5,465 nt of DNA from Bacillota bacterium. GTDB taxonomy: Bacteria; Bacillota; Clostridia; Acetivibrionales; DSM-2933. Numbering within the stretch: position 1 is the first letter of the stretch; the number at the start of each line of letters is the position of its first letter. The position numbers and the translations under genes are program-made. Positions 1 to 5,418 of the stretch are shown one piece after another. Location of the stretch: contig JAUZPS010000352.1 in NCBI GenBank assembly GCA_030705945.1, forward strand, positions 1 through 5,465, in the 5' to 3' direction. Under the pieces are notes generated by a model. That model made no database searches. It worked only from the letters and a program-made list of their open reading frames with translations, and was not told the DNA's origin.

Positions 1-35
1 AAATAATAAATTCAACTACTTTAATTATTATGTAA

Positions 36-106
36 GGGAGTTTCAAAAAATTCCTTGTTCAAGTTTGTATGATGAAAACCCATTATATCAAGTTTTTGAA
101 ACTCCC
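36..106 (-). repeat. Family B palindromic repeat, intact copy
   Basis: The 14-bp ends are perfect inverted repeats: GGGAGTTTCAAAAA at 36-49 and its complement at 93-106. Read on the minus strand, the first 43 bases match 2977-3019 at 39 positions and the last 25 match 3271-3295 at 20 positions, so this is the uninterrupted version of the split element at 2977-3295. Similarity continues about 14 bases past the palindrome (107-120 against 2963-2976, 11 of 14), so the true element may be larger than the palindrome. It has no ORF and no obvious flanking target duplication. It could be a MITE or the end of a decayed insertion sequence. Confidence 0.75.
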
Positions 107-134
107 AGTTGACCAGTTTATTTTTTGATACTAC

Positions 135-241
135 CTATATAAAAAGCAATTAATCTTTTACATTTGCCTATCACAAAATAACGTTAAAGCGTTCGTTATT
201 TTGCTCCGTCAAATGTAAGATTAATAGTGCTTTTTATATAG
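135..241 (+). repeat. Family A palindromic repeat, copy 1
   Basis: This 107-bp imperfect palindrome has four paired blocks: 135-148 with 228-241 (14 bp, end CTATATAAAAAGCA), 149-157 with 217-225 (9 bp), 160-166 with 210-216 (7 bp), and an inner stem 174-183 with 194-203 (10 bp). The apical loop is TTAAAGCGTT (184-193). Between the inner and outer stems lies an asymmetric internal loop, CCTATCA (167-173) opposite CTCCGT (204-209). Three other copies lie in the window. It starts 14 bp beyond the stop codon of the clpE-like gene, and on that strand the hairpin ends in GCTTTTTAT, so it could also act as a transcription terminator. That last point is inference. Confidence 0.93.
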
Positions 242-254
242 ATAAAAACTTATT

Positions 255-2570
255 TTACTTTAAAATTATTGTATCGCCTTCAACATCAGCAACAATTCTG
301 CTTCCCGCCTTAAATACTCCTTTAAGGAAAGCTTCTGACAACTCATCCTCAATATACTTCTGAATAGTTCTTCTAAGTGGCCTTGCTCCATATTTGACGT
401 CATAACCCTTTTCAAGTATAAATTCTTTAGCGGCGTCAGTTACAGTTATCGTCATATCATTTGCTTCAACATCCTCAACTACTTCCTTGAGCATAAGGTC
501 AATGATCTTTTTGAGTTCTTCTTTTCCAAGCTCGGTAAACACAATAGTTTCATCAATTCTGTTCAAGAACTCCGGCCTGAAGGTTTCTTTCAATACGCTT
601 TTAACTTTGCTTTCAAGCGCTTTATAGCCTTCATTCGAAAAGCCTATGCCGTTAGATTTCATGCTTGTTCCTGCATTAGAAGTCATAATGATAACTGTAT
701 TTTCAAAATTGACAACCTTTCCATGGCTGTCAGTAAGTCTGCCATCTTCAAGAACCTGAAGCAGCATATTGAATACATCCGGATGAGCCTTTTCAATCTC
801 ATCCATTAGAATTACAGAATATGGCTTCCTTCTTACTTTTTCCGTTAGCTGTCCCGCGTCATCATAACCAATATATCCCGGAGGCGCTCCTATCAGTTTT
901 GAAACCGTATGCTTCTCCATATATTCGGACATATCAAGCCTTATTAAGGCTTCTTCGCTTCCGAATAATTCGGTGGCAATAGTTCTTACAAGTTCTGTTT
1001 TACCAACACCTGTAGGACCTATAAATATAAATGACGCCGGTTTTTTCTTCTTTTTAAACCCTGCGCGGGTTCTTCTAATGGTTTTTGCTATGCTGTTAAC
1101 AGCTTCATTCTGACCTATAACCCTGCTGTGCAGCCTATCTTCAAGGTTCAGAAGCTTTGCTGCCTCAATCTCGGTAAGCTTCTGTACAGGAATTTTAGTC
1201 CATGCTTCAATAACATAGGCGATATCATCAACCGTAATTTCCACATCTTTATTCTTTTCCTGTATTTCTCTTATTTCTTCTAAAAGCCTGCACTCGCTGA
1301 CTTTAAGATCAGCCGCCTTCTGGTAGTCTTCTATTGAATCGGCGGATACCGCATTCTCTTTTTCTTCCTGTACCTTCTTCAATTCCTCTTTAAGGGCAGT
1401 AAGCTCAACAAGTCCTACATTTTTTAGATTTGCCCTTGAACCTGCTTCATCAATCACATCAATTGCTTTATCAGGTAGAAATCTGTCGGTAATATACCTC
1501 TCAGATAATTTAGCAGCTGCTTCCAATACACCGTTTGATATTTTCACAGAGTGATAATCTTCATAATAGTGTTTTATGCCCTTTAAAATCTCTATAGTGT
1601 CTTCGATAGAAGGTTCATCCACAATAACAGGTTGGAATCTTCTTTCAAGCGCTGAATCCTTTTCTATATGCTTCCTGTACTCCTTAAGAGTTGTCGCTCC
1701 TATTACCTGTATCTCTCCCCTTGCAAGCGCGGGTTTTAAAATATTGGCTGCATTCATTGCGCCTTCAGCTTCTCCCGCTCCCATTATATTGTGAAGCTCA
1801 TCAATTACTAATATAACATTTCCAAGTGATTTGACTTCATCCAAAATCCCCTTCATGCGGCTTTCAAACTGACCTCTGAATTGAGTGCCGGCAACTATTC
1901 CCGTTAAGTCCAACAGATAGACCTCCACATTAAAAAGTTTCGCGGGAACCTGTTTTTCTATGATTCTAACGGCTAAACCTTCTGCTATAGCTGTTTTACC
2001 AACTCCAGGTTCACCAATTAAAACCGGATTATTCTTGGTCCTTCTGTTTAGTATCTGTACAACCCTGTCAACCTCGCGCTGTCTTCCGATAACTCTGTCC
2101 AGTTTATTTTCTTTTGCAAGATCGGTAAGGTTAGCGCCGTACAAATCAAGGTATTTTTTCTTCTTTAAATTCTTCTTTTCCTGAGTTTTAGTCTTTGTAT
2201 TCTTGTTGTCTTTTTCATCAAATGTCTCTTTCGGTTGTTCCTTTGTAGTATCCGTGGAATCTTCTCCTTTGGTAAAGGCTTTGTTGATCAGATTAAAAAA
2301 TGGATTTGATCCACCCGGCTTTTCATTAGGGTTCTGAACCGAGTTCAAATCAGTAAACTCCATATTTTCAAAAAGATTCCCTACTTGTTTATTTAAATTG
2401 TCAATGTCTTCTTCAGACATGCCTGTTTGGTCGAGTAGTTGATTTATTGGCTGTACGCCCTGCTTTTTAGCGCATGTAAGACATAAGCCTTCTTGAATTT
2501 GCTTTCCGTCTATTATTTTAGTCATATACACAACTGCAAAATTCTCTTTACAAATTGAACACATCATCAT
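255..2570 (-). CDS. clpE: ClpE-like AAA+ ATP-dependent unfoldase (Clp/Hsp100 family)
   Basis: A class I Hsp100 ATPase that uses ATP to unfold or disaggregate proteins and usually feeds them to ClpP in the cytoplasm. Residues are counted from the ATG at 2570 (771 aa). The N-terminus is a four-cysteine zinc finger (C4-x2-C7 and C30-x2-C33), as in ClpE, and not the double Clp-N domain of ClpC. A charged, low-complexity linker (about 80-140) leads to AAA-1, with Walker A GEPGVGKT (186-193), Walker B VILVIDE (252-258), and arginine-finger segment ERRF near 309. A UVR-like coiled middle domain (about 390-440) follows. AAA-2 has Walker A GPTGVGKT (518-525), Walker B ending MDE (589-591), pore loop GYIGY and sensor-2 GARPLRR (728-734). 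An IGF tripeptide (642-644) fits the ClpP-docking loop, so a ClpP partner is likely. B. subtilis ClpE is shorter (about 700 aa); the linker explains the difference. An ATG at 2579 is in frame but directly abuts the AGGAG, so 2570 is the better start. No CtsR-type operator was found. Some annotations would call this ClpC or ClpA. Confidence 0.93.
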   Translation of the reverse strand: MMMCSICKENFAVVYMTKIIDGKQIQEGLCLTCAKKQGVQPINQLLDQTGMSEEDIDNLNKQVGNLFENMEFTDLNSVQNPNEKPGGSNPFFNLINKAFTKGEDSTDTTKEQPKETFDEKDNKNTKTKTQEKKNLKKKKYLDLYGANLTDLAKENKLDRVIGRQREVDRVVQILNRRTKNNPVLIGEPGVGKTAIAEGLAVRIIEKQVPAKLFNVEVYLLDLTGIVAGTQFRGQFESRMKGILDEVKSLGNVILVIDELHNIMGAGEAEGAMNAANILKPALARGEIQVIGATTLKEYRKHIEKDSALERRFQPVIVDEPSIEDTIEILKGIKHYYEDYHSVKISNGVLEAAAKLSERYITDRFLPDKAIDVIDEAGSRANLKNVGLVELTALKEELKKVQEEKENAVSADSIEDYQKAADLKVSECRLLEEIREIQEKNKDVEITVDDIAYVIEAWTKIPVQKLTEIEAAKLLNLEDRLHSRVIGQNEAVNSIAKTIRRTRAGFKKKKKPASFIFIGPTGVGKTELVRTIATELFGSEEALIRLDMSEYMEKHTVSKLIGAPPGYIGYDDAGQLTEKVRRKPYSVILMDEIEKAHPDVFNMLLQVLEDGRLTDSHGKVVNFENTVIIMTSNAGTSMKSNGIGFSNEGYKALESKVKSVLKETFRPEFLNRIDETIVFTELGKEELKKIIDLMLKEVVEDVEANDMTITVTDAAKEFILEKGYDVKYGARPLRRTIQKYIEDELSEAFLKGVFKAGSRIVADVEGDTIILK

Positions 2571-2579
2571 CCTAATCAT

Positions 2580-2586
2580 CTCCTAT
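2580..2586 (-). promoter_or_regulatory. Ribosome-binding site of the clpE-like gene (decides the start)
   Basis: On the minus strand ATAGGAG ends at 2580, immediately against an in-frame ATG at 2579-2577. Zero spacing cannot serve that codon. The next in-frame ATGs are at 2570, 2567 and 2564, at spacings of 9, 12 and 15 nt. The 9-nt spacing favours 2570. Confidence 0.7.
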
Positions 2587-2661
2587 CCACTGCAGCAAGA
2601 ATATAACTTTGTAATGTTCATAAATTCTGTAACACTTGTTATTTATAAAATTTACATTAAT

Positions 2662-2692
2662 ATTATATTTTATAAAAATTATGTTCTGTAAA
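2662..2692 (-). promoter_or_regulatory. Possible promoter of the clpE-like gene
   Basis: On the minus strand TTTACA (2687-2692) and TATAAT (2662-2667) are separated by 19 bp, about 80 bp upstream of the start codon. The -10 is perfect, but the spacing is 2 bp longer than ideal and the surrounding DNA is extremely A+T-rich, so chance matches are easy. Confidence 0.3.
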
Positions 2693-2693
2693 A

Positions 2694-2756
2694 GTAATTA
2701 TTTTAGCTGATCGGAACGCGCCTAATTTGCTCCGCTAAAATGTCAAATAATTGTAC
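2694..2756 (-). repeat. Degenerate hairpin with the family A core motif (element E)
   Basis: The arms GTAATTATTTTAGC (2694-2707) and the complementary but interrupted segment 2734-2756 form a hairpin with extra unpaired bases in the second arm. On the minus strand it contains ACATTTTAGCGGAGCAAAT, which closely matches ACATTTGACGGAGCAAAAT of family A. The bases next to the shared core differ from family A, yet they still pair with their own opposite arm. I read it as a diverged relative of family A, but it is a single degenerate example. Confidence 0.45.
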
Positions 2757-2889
2757 AGCATGTAATCAAATGTAGTATTAATTAATTGTATTATAGATTA
2801 GTATATCATACAATTTACTTCAGGTCTAATATATATACGATTAACTATATTTACATATGTTGAATAGATCAAATTAACTTCAATTATAT
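2757..2889. other. A+T-rich spacer with no gene recognised
   Basis: No ORF with a ribosome site was seen on either strand. There is a segment at 2766-2782 resembling the right arm of family A (15 of 17 bases) and a short inverted repeat, 2784-2791 with 2808-2815. Neither is strong enough to call alone. Confidence 0.5.
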
Positions 2890-2942
2890 AAAAAAACCTG
2901 TGTTATAATCATTATAGCTATATGCTCCGATAACACAAGTTT
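2890..2942 (-). terminator. Probable intrinsic terminator (element F)
   Basis: The arms 2894-2906 and 2930-2942 pair over 13 bp with one mismatch (core TGTGTTAT with ATAACACA). Read on the minus strand, the hairpin runs directly into a stretch of seven T (2890-2896), the classical layout of a rho-independent terminator for transcripts coming from the DUF47 gene about 400 bp upstream. The 23-nt loop holds its own small stem (CATAT with ATAATG) and the motif CGGAGCA directly after the outer arm, as in family A. The stem is A+T-rich, so its strength is uncertain. Confidence 0.5.
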
Positions 2943-3023
2943 AATTTGACAGTTTTAAAAAGGAAACTTATCAACTGGGCGTTTCAAAAACTTGATACAA
3001 TGGTTTTTCATCGTACAAAATAT

Positions 3024-3106
3024 ATAAGTTGCGAAAAAGATCTTACATTAAAATGCAGTTAATACGTCTGCATTTTAATATCAAAGCTGAACTTTTCGCA
3101 ACTTAT
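3024..3106 (+). repeat. Family C palindromic repeat
   Basis: An 83-bp palindrome with two perfect stems. The outer arm is ATAAGTTGCGAAAA (3024-3037) with 3093-3106 (14 bp). The inner arm is ATTAAAATGCAG (3047-3058) with 3068-3079 (12 bp), closed by the loop TTAATACGT. The internal loop between stems is 9 nt against 13 nt. A second copy begins at 5419 and runs off the window. The layout, TATATAA end, TTAA..CG-type loop and an ATCTTACATT segment (3040-3049) are shared with family A. Confidence 0.85.
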
Positions 3107-3115
3107 GAATCAAGG

Positions 3116-3167
3116 TATATATTTTGCAATATAAAATGGATGTAAAATGTTTATTGCAAAATATATA
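3116..3167. repeat. Element D, perfect 16-bp inverted repeat
   Basis: TATATATTTTGCAATA (3116-3131) is perfectly complementary to 3152-3167 around a 20-nt spacer. It abuts and slightly overlaps the TA-rich end of family A copy 2. It is seen only once in the window, so it could be another insertion or the TA-rich remnant of one. Confidence 0.65.
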
Positions 3168-3271
3168 TATATAAAGCAATTAATCTTTTACATTTGCCTA
3201 TCGCAAAATAACGTTAAAGCGTTCGTTATTTTGCTCCGTCAAATGTAAGATTAATAGTGCTTTTTATATAG
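3165..3271 (+). repeat. Family A palindromic repeat, copy 2
   Basis: Aligned without gaps to copy 1 (135-241), it differs at three positions: the first base, one base of the A-run in the outer arm (3172), and A to G at 3203. The last lies in the unpaired internal loop. It is the innermost right-hand part of the material that splits the family B repeat, and its right end at 3271 coincides with the resumption of B sequence. Confidence 0.93.
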
Positions 3272-3347
3272 AACAAAGATTTTTTTGAAACGCTTTTATT
3301 CGATATTAAATTAGGTTTAGCGCAAATGCGTAGTTTTATCTTAAACA

Positions 3348-3971
3348 TTAAGTGTGTTTCATTACAACACCTTCAACGATATTTGCAACATCTTCGCAGA
3401 CATCAAGTGTATTTTCAAGATAGTCATATATTTCTTTCCATTTAATTACTTCTAATGGTTCTTTCTCTGTCACAAAGAGTTTGGTAATTGCGCTGCGGAA
3501 AATATCGTCCGCTTCATTTTCAAGCCTGTTTATTTCTATTATCTTTTCAGTCAGAACTTTACTCTTCTTCATATTTTTTAGTTCAACCATTAGAGCTTTT
3601 ACTTCTTTTGTACACGTCGTTATAAGTTTAGCCAATCTTATTGCGTCTTCATGGATAGACTGAACATTGAACATATTGAATCTGTGAGCTGTTGATTCTA
3701 TATTATCAGTAATATTGTCCAATTCCTTTGCTATCAAATCGATATCTTCACGATCTATAGGAGTTATAAAAGATCTATTGAGCTGTTGAAGTATCTTATG
3801 TACTTGTTTATCGCACTCATGTTCCGCTTCCTCAATTATTTTAACCTTTTCGCGCACATTAACGTAATTGATCATTAATTCTTCTAATAATTCTGCAGCT
3901 CTGCAAGCATTTTCAGCCGTAGCCACAAAAAAGTCAAAAAATATTTCATCTTTAGGAGAAACTTTAAACAT
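3348..3971 (-). CDS. DUF47/PhoU-like Pit accessory protein
   Basis: A 207-aa, mostly alpha-helical, soluble protein of the DUF47 (PhoU-related, TIGR00153-type) family. These proteins are typically encoded beside PiT phosphate permeases and are thought to modulate them; the mechanism is not settled. Family hallmarks are visible: FFDFF near the N-terminus, the acidic E-x3-D motifs EHECD (50-54) and ENEAD (151-155) that resemble PhoU metal-binding motifs, FITPIDREDI (68-77), and the C-terminal WKEIYDYLENTLDVCEDVAN (178-197). There is no signal peptide or membrane segment. The ATG at 3971 is supported by AGAAGG at 3980-3985, with 8 nt to the start. It lies 198 bp downstream of the permease gene on the same strand; the gap holds a family A palindrome. 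The gene order is permease first, the reverse of the common orfA-pit order. It appears full length. Confidence 0.92.
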   Translation of the reverse strand: MFKVSPKDEIFFDFFVATAENACRAAELLEELMINYVNVREKVKIIEEAEHECDKQVHKILQQLNRSFITPIDREDIDLIAKELDNITDNIESTAHRFNMFNVQSIHEDAIRLAKLITTCTKEVKALMVELKNMKKSKVLTEKIIEINRLENEADDIFRSAITKLFVTEKEPLEVIKWKEIYDYLENTLDVCEDVANIVEGVVMKHT

Positions 3972-4027
3972 AACTTTTACCTTCTTCCATAAAATTAATT
4001 AATCTTTGAATTATATTAAAATCTTAG

Positions 4028-4134
4028 TTATATAAAAAGCACTATTAATCTTACATTTGACGGAGCAAAATAACGAACGCTTTAACGTTATTTTGTGATA
4101 GGCAAATGTAAAAGATTAATTGCTTTTTATATAG
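4028..4134 (-). repeat. Family A palindromic repeat, copy 3, inside the pit operon
   Basis: The exact reverse complement of copy 1 at 106 of 107 positions; only the first base (4028) differs. It begins 36 bp past the permease stop codon and ends 57 bp before the DUF47 start, so any transcript covering both genes would carry this hairpin between them. It could attenuate, process or stabilise the message, like REP elements between enterobacterial genes. That role is inference by analogy. Confidence 0.93.
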
Positions 4135-4169
4135 TCTTATATTTATCTGCCTAGAATATTATTTTTTCC

Positions 4170-5168
4170 TTATCCAATTACGGATTTAAACAATGTTGTC
4201 AGCAAAGCGGCGATCAATGCAGTTACTGGAATAGTAAACACCCATGCTATCGCAATACTCTTCGCAAGTGACCACCTGACGGCCGAAAGCCTTTTTGATG
4301 CTCCAACTCCCATAACAGCAGTAGTAATTACATGGGTTGTACTTATTGGAGCTTTAAAAAGAGTCATTGTCTGAATAACAATGGCAGCGCTTGTCTGAGC
4401 GGCAAACCCGTTTATAGGAGACATCTTCATGATATTTACTCCTACAGTCTTGATAATTCTCATTCCTCCGATGGAGGTGCCAAGAGCCATCGCTACAGCG
4501 CAAAGAACTATTACCCACCATTGTGTAGTTTGCATGCCACTATTCATGTTAGAAGCAATCAGCGCCATCGTTATTATTCCCATAGACTTCTGGGCATCAT
4601 TATTTCCATGACTGAACGACATTACAGCCGCGGAAACTATTTGCAGCTTTGAAAACCACTTATTAACAAACCTTGGAGTAGCTGATCTGAATAAAATGTT
4701 TAACAAGTTCATGAATAAGTAACCTAAGACTAGTCCAATTACTGGCGAAGAAAATAGCGGAATAATAACTTTATTCATTATTCCTGACCATTTTAAAGCA
4801 TCAAACCCCGAAGTGTAAGCAATCGTTGCGCCTATTAAGCTGCCAAATAAAGCATGAGACGAGCTGCTTGGAATTGCGAAATACCATGTCAGCAAGTTCC
4901 AAATTATTGCAGATACCAACGCGAATATAATAACATTAAGATTAATAAGATTATTATTTACGATATCATGCGCAACTGTACCTGCTACGTGCTGATTCAA
5001 AAACGCTCCCAAAAAATTACAAGCAGCTGACATCACAATTGCTACTTTAGGTGAAAGAACACGGGTGGAAATAGTTGTCGCTACTGTATTTGCCGTATCA
5101 TGGAAACCATTAATAAAATCAAAAGACAAAGCAAGAATAATTGTTAATACAAGAGACACACTCAACAT
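4170..5168 (-). CDS. pit: Inorganic phosphate transporter, PiT family
   Basis: A 332-aa integral membrane permease of the PiT (PF01384) family, which brings in inorganic phosphate, usually as a metal-phosphate complex coupled to a proton or cation gradient. The two internally repeated PiT signatures are present: DFINGFHDTANTVATTI (17-33) in the N-terminal half and FSHGNNDAQKSMGII (185-199) in the C-terminal half. Also seen are SSSSHALFGSLIGA (101-114), LGTSIGGMRI (229-238) and ISTTHVITTAVMGVGASKR (275-293). Most of the rest is hydrophobic segments consistent with about ten helices. The length is normal for short bacterial PiT proteins, so it appears complete. The start at 5168 has AGAGGGAG (5179-5186) 10 nt upstream. 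The nearer ATG at 5177 is out of frame and closes after four codons. It is first in a probable two-gene unit with the DUF47 gene. Upstream are a good promoter and Pho-box-like repeats, suggesting phosphate control. Confidence 0.95.
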   Translation of the reverse strand: MLSVSLVLTIILALSFDFINGFHDTANTVATTISTRVLSPKVAIVMSAACNFLGAFLNQHVAGTVAHDIVNNNLINLNVIIFALVSAIIWNLLTWYFAIPSSSSHALFGSLIGATIAYTSGFDALKWSGIMNKVIIPLFSSPVIGLVLGYLFMNLLNILFRSATPRFVNKWFSKLQIVSAAVMSFSHGNNDAQKSMGIITMALIASNMNSGMQTTQWWVIVLCAVAMALGTSIGGMRIIKTVGVNIMKMSPINGFAAQTSAAIVIQTMTLFKAPISTTHVITTAVMGVGASKRLSAVRWSLAKSIAIAWVFTIPVTALIAALLTTLFKSVIG

Positions 5169-5227
5169 TGAAACATTACTCCCTCTAAAAATAAATGCAA
5201 TAATATAATAAATTTTATTTCAAACTG

Positions 5228-5256
5228 ATTATATATTATTGTTAATTTTAATACAA
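5228..5256 (-). promoter_or_regulatory. Predicted sigma-A promoter of pit
   Basis: On the minus strand TTGTAT (5251-5256) and a perfect TATAAT (5228-5233) are separated by exactly 17 bp. The start point would be near 5221, leaving a leader of about 50 nt before the ATG at 5168. The background is A+T-rich, but the spacing and -10 quality are good. Confidence 0.6.
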
Positions 5257-5262
5257 TATGAC

Positions 5263-5301
5263 TTAACATAAATTTAACAATAGGATTACTTTTTTTTAAC
5301 A
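5263..5301 (+). promoter_or_regulatory. Pho-box-like hexamer array upstream of pit
   Basis: On the plus strand the hexamers TTAACA (5263-5268), TTAACA (5274-5279), TTACTT (5286-5291) and TTAACA (5296-5301) are separated by 5, 6 and 4 bp. This matches the four-repeat, about 11-bp-period layout of PhoP boxes in Bacillus, with consensus TT(A/C/T)A(C/T)A. The first pair, TTAACATAAATTTAACA, also mirrors the PhoB box layout. A weaker series exists on the coding strand (TTAAAT, TTAAGT, TTGTAT and TTAACA starting at 5277, 5266, 5256 and 5245). The array lies just upstream of the -35. The A+T-rich context lowers the weight of the match. Confidence 0.45.
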
Positions 5302-5315
5302 TTCTTATAATTAAT

Positions 5316-5418
5316 CTATATAAAAAGCACTATTAATCTTACATTTGATGGAGCAAAATAACGAACGCTTTAACGTTATTTTGTGATAGGCAAATGTAAA
5401 AGATTAATTGCTTTTTAT
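5316..5418 (-). repeat. Family A palindromic repeat, copy 4
   Basis: It matches copy 3 from 5316 to 5418 with a single internal change (T at 5349, in the internal loop, turning the CGGAG motif into TGGAG). The final four bases, ATAG, are missing: after TTTTTAT the sequence goes straight into CTATATAAGTTACG, the beginning of a family C element. It lies upstream of the pit promoter region. Confidence 0.92.

Larger units (their letters stand above)
2977..3295 (+). repeat. Family B palindromic repeat, split by nested insertions
   Basis: The left half (2977-3019) and right half (3271-3295) align in order with the two parts of the intact copy at 36-106 read on the minus strand (39 of 43 and 20 of 25 bases). 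The terminal arms GCGTTTCAAAAA (2979-2990) and its complement (3282-3293) are still perfect. About 250 bp carrying elements C, D and A2 lies between them. In the intact copy, only three bases separate the corresponding points. The simplest reading is a B element interrupted by later insertions. Confidence 0.72.

Noticed and set aside
204..209. GGAG in the family A repeat as a ribosome-binding site
   Set aside because: On the strand where it reads GGAG there is no start codon at a suitable distance and no open frame.
1576..2184. Plus-strand reading frames of 72-74 codons inside the clpE-like gene
   Set aside because: They lie fully opposite a strongly conserved AAA+ coding region, have no recognisable domain and look like antisense shadows.
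2580..2700. CtsR or CIRCE operator upstream of the clpE-like gene
   Set aside because: Neither the GGTCAAA tandem of CtsR nor the TTAGCACTC inverted repeat of HrcA could be found.
2786..2814. Plus-strand promoter TTGTAT, 17 bp, TACAAT
   Set aside because: No plus-strand gene follows, and the two hexamers are also the arms of a short A+T inverted repeat; such matches are common in this composition.
3311..3333. CGCA-AA-TGCG hairpin just after the DUF47 stop as a terminator
   Set aside because: The stem is only 4 bp with a 2-nt loop and has no T-run; the hairpin at 2890-2942 is a better terminator candidate.
3481..3663. Plus-strand frame of 60 codons opposite the DUF47 gene
   Set aside because: It is hydrophobic only because it is antisense to a charged helical protein; no family is recognised and the minus-strand gene explains the region.
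4332..4652. Plus-strand frames of 106 and 60 codons opposite pit
   Set aside because: They overlap each other and the conserved PiT signature region, and the product resembles no known protein.
135..5418. CRISPR array
   Set aside because: The repeats are 107 bp, palindromic, in mixed orientation and separated by whole genes, with no regular spacers or cas genes.
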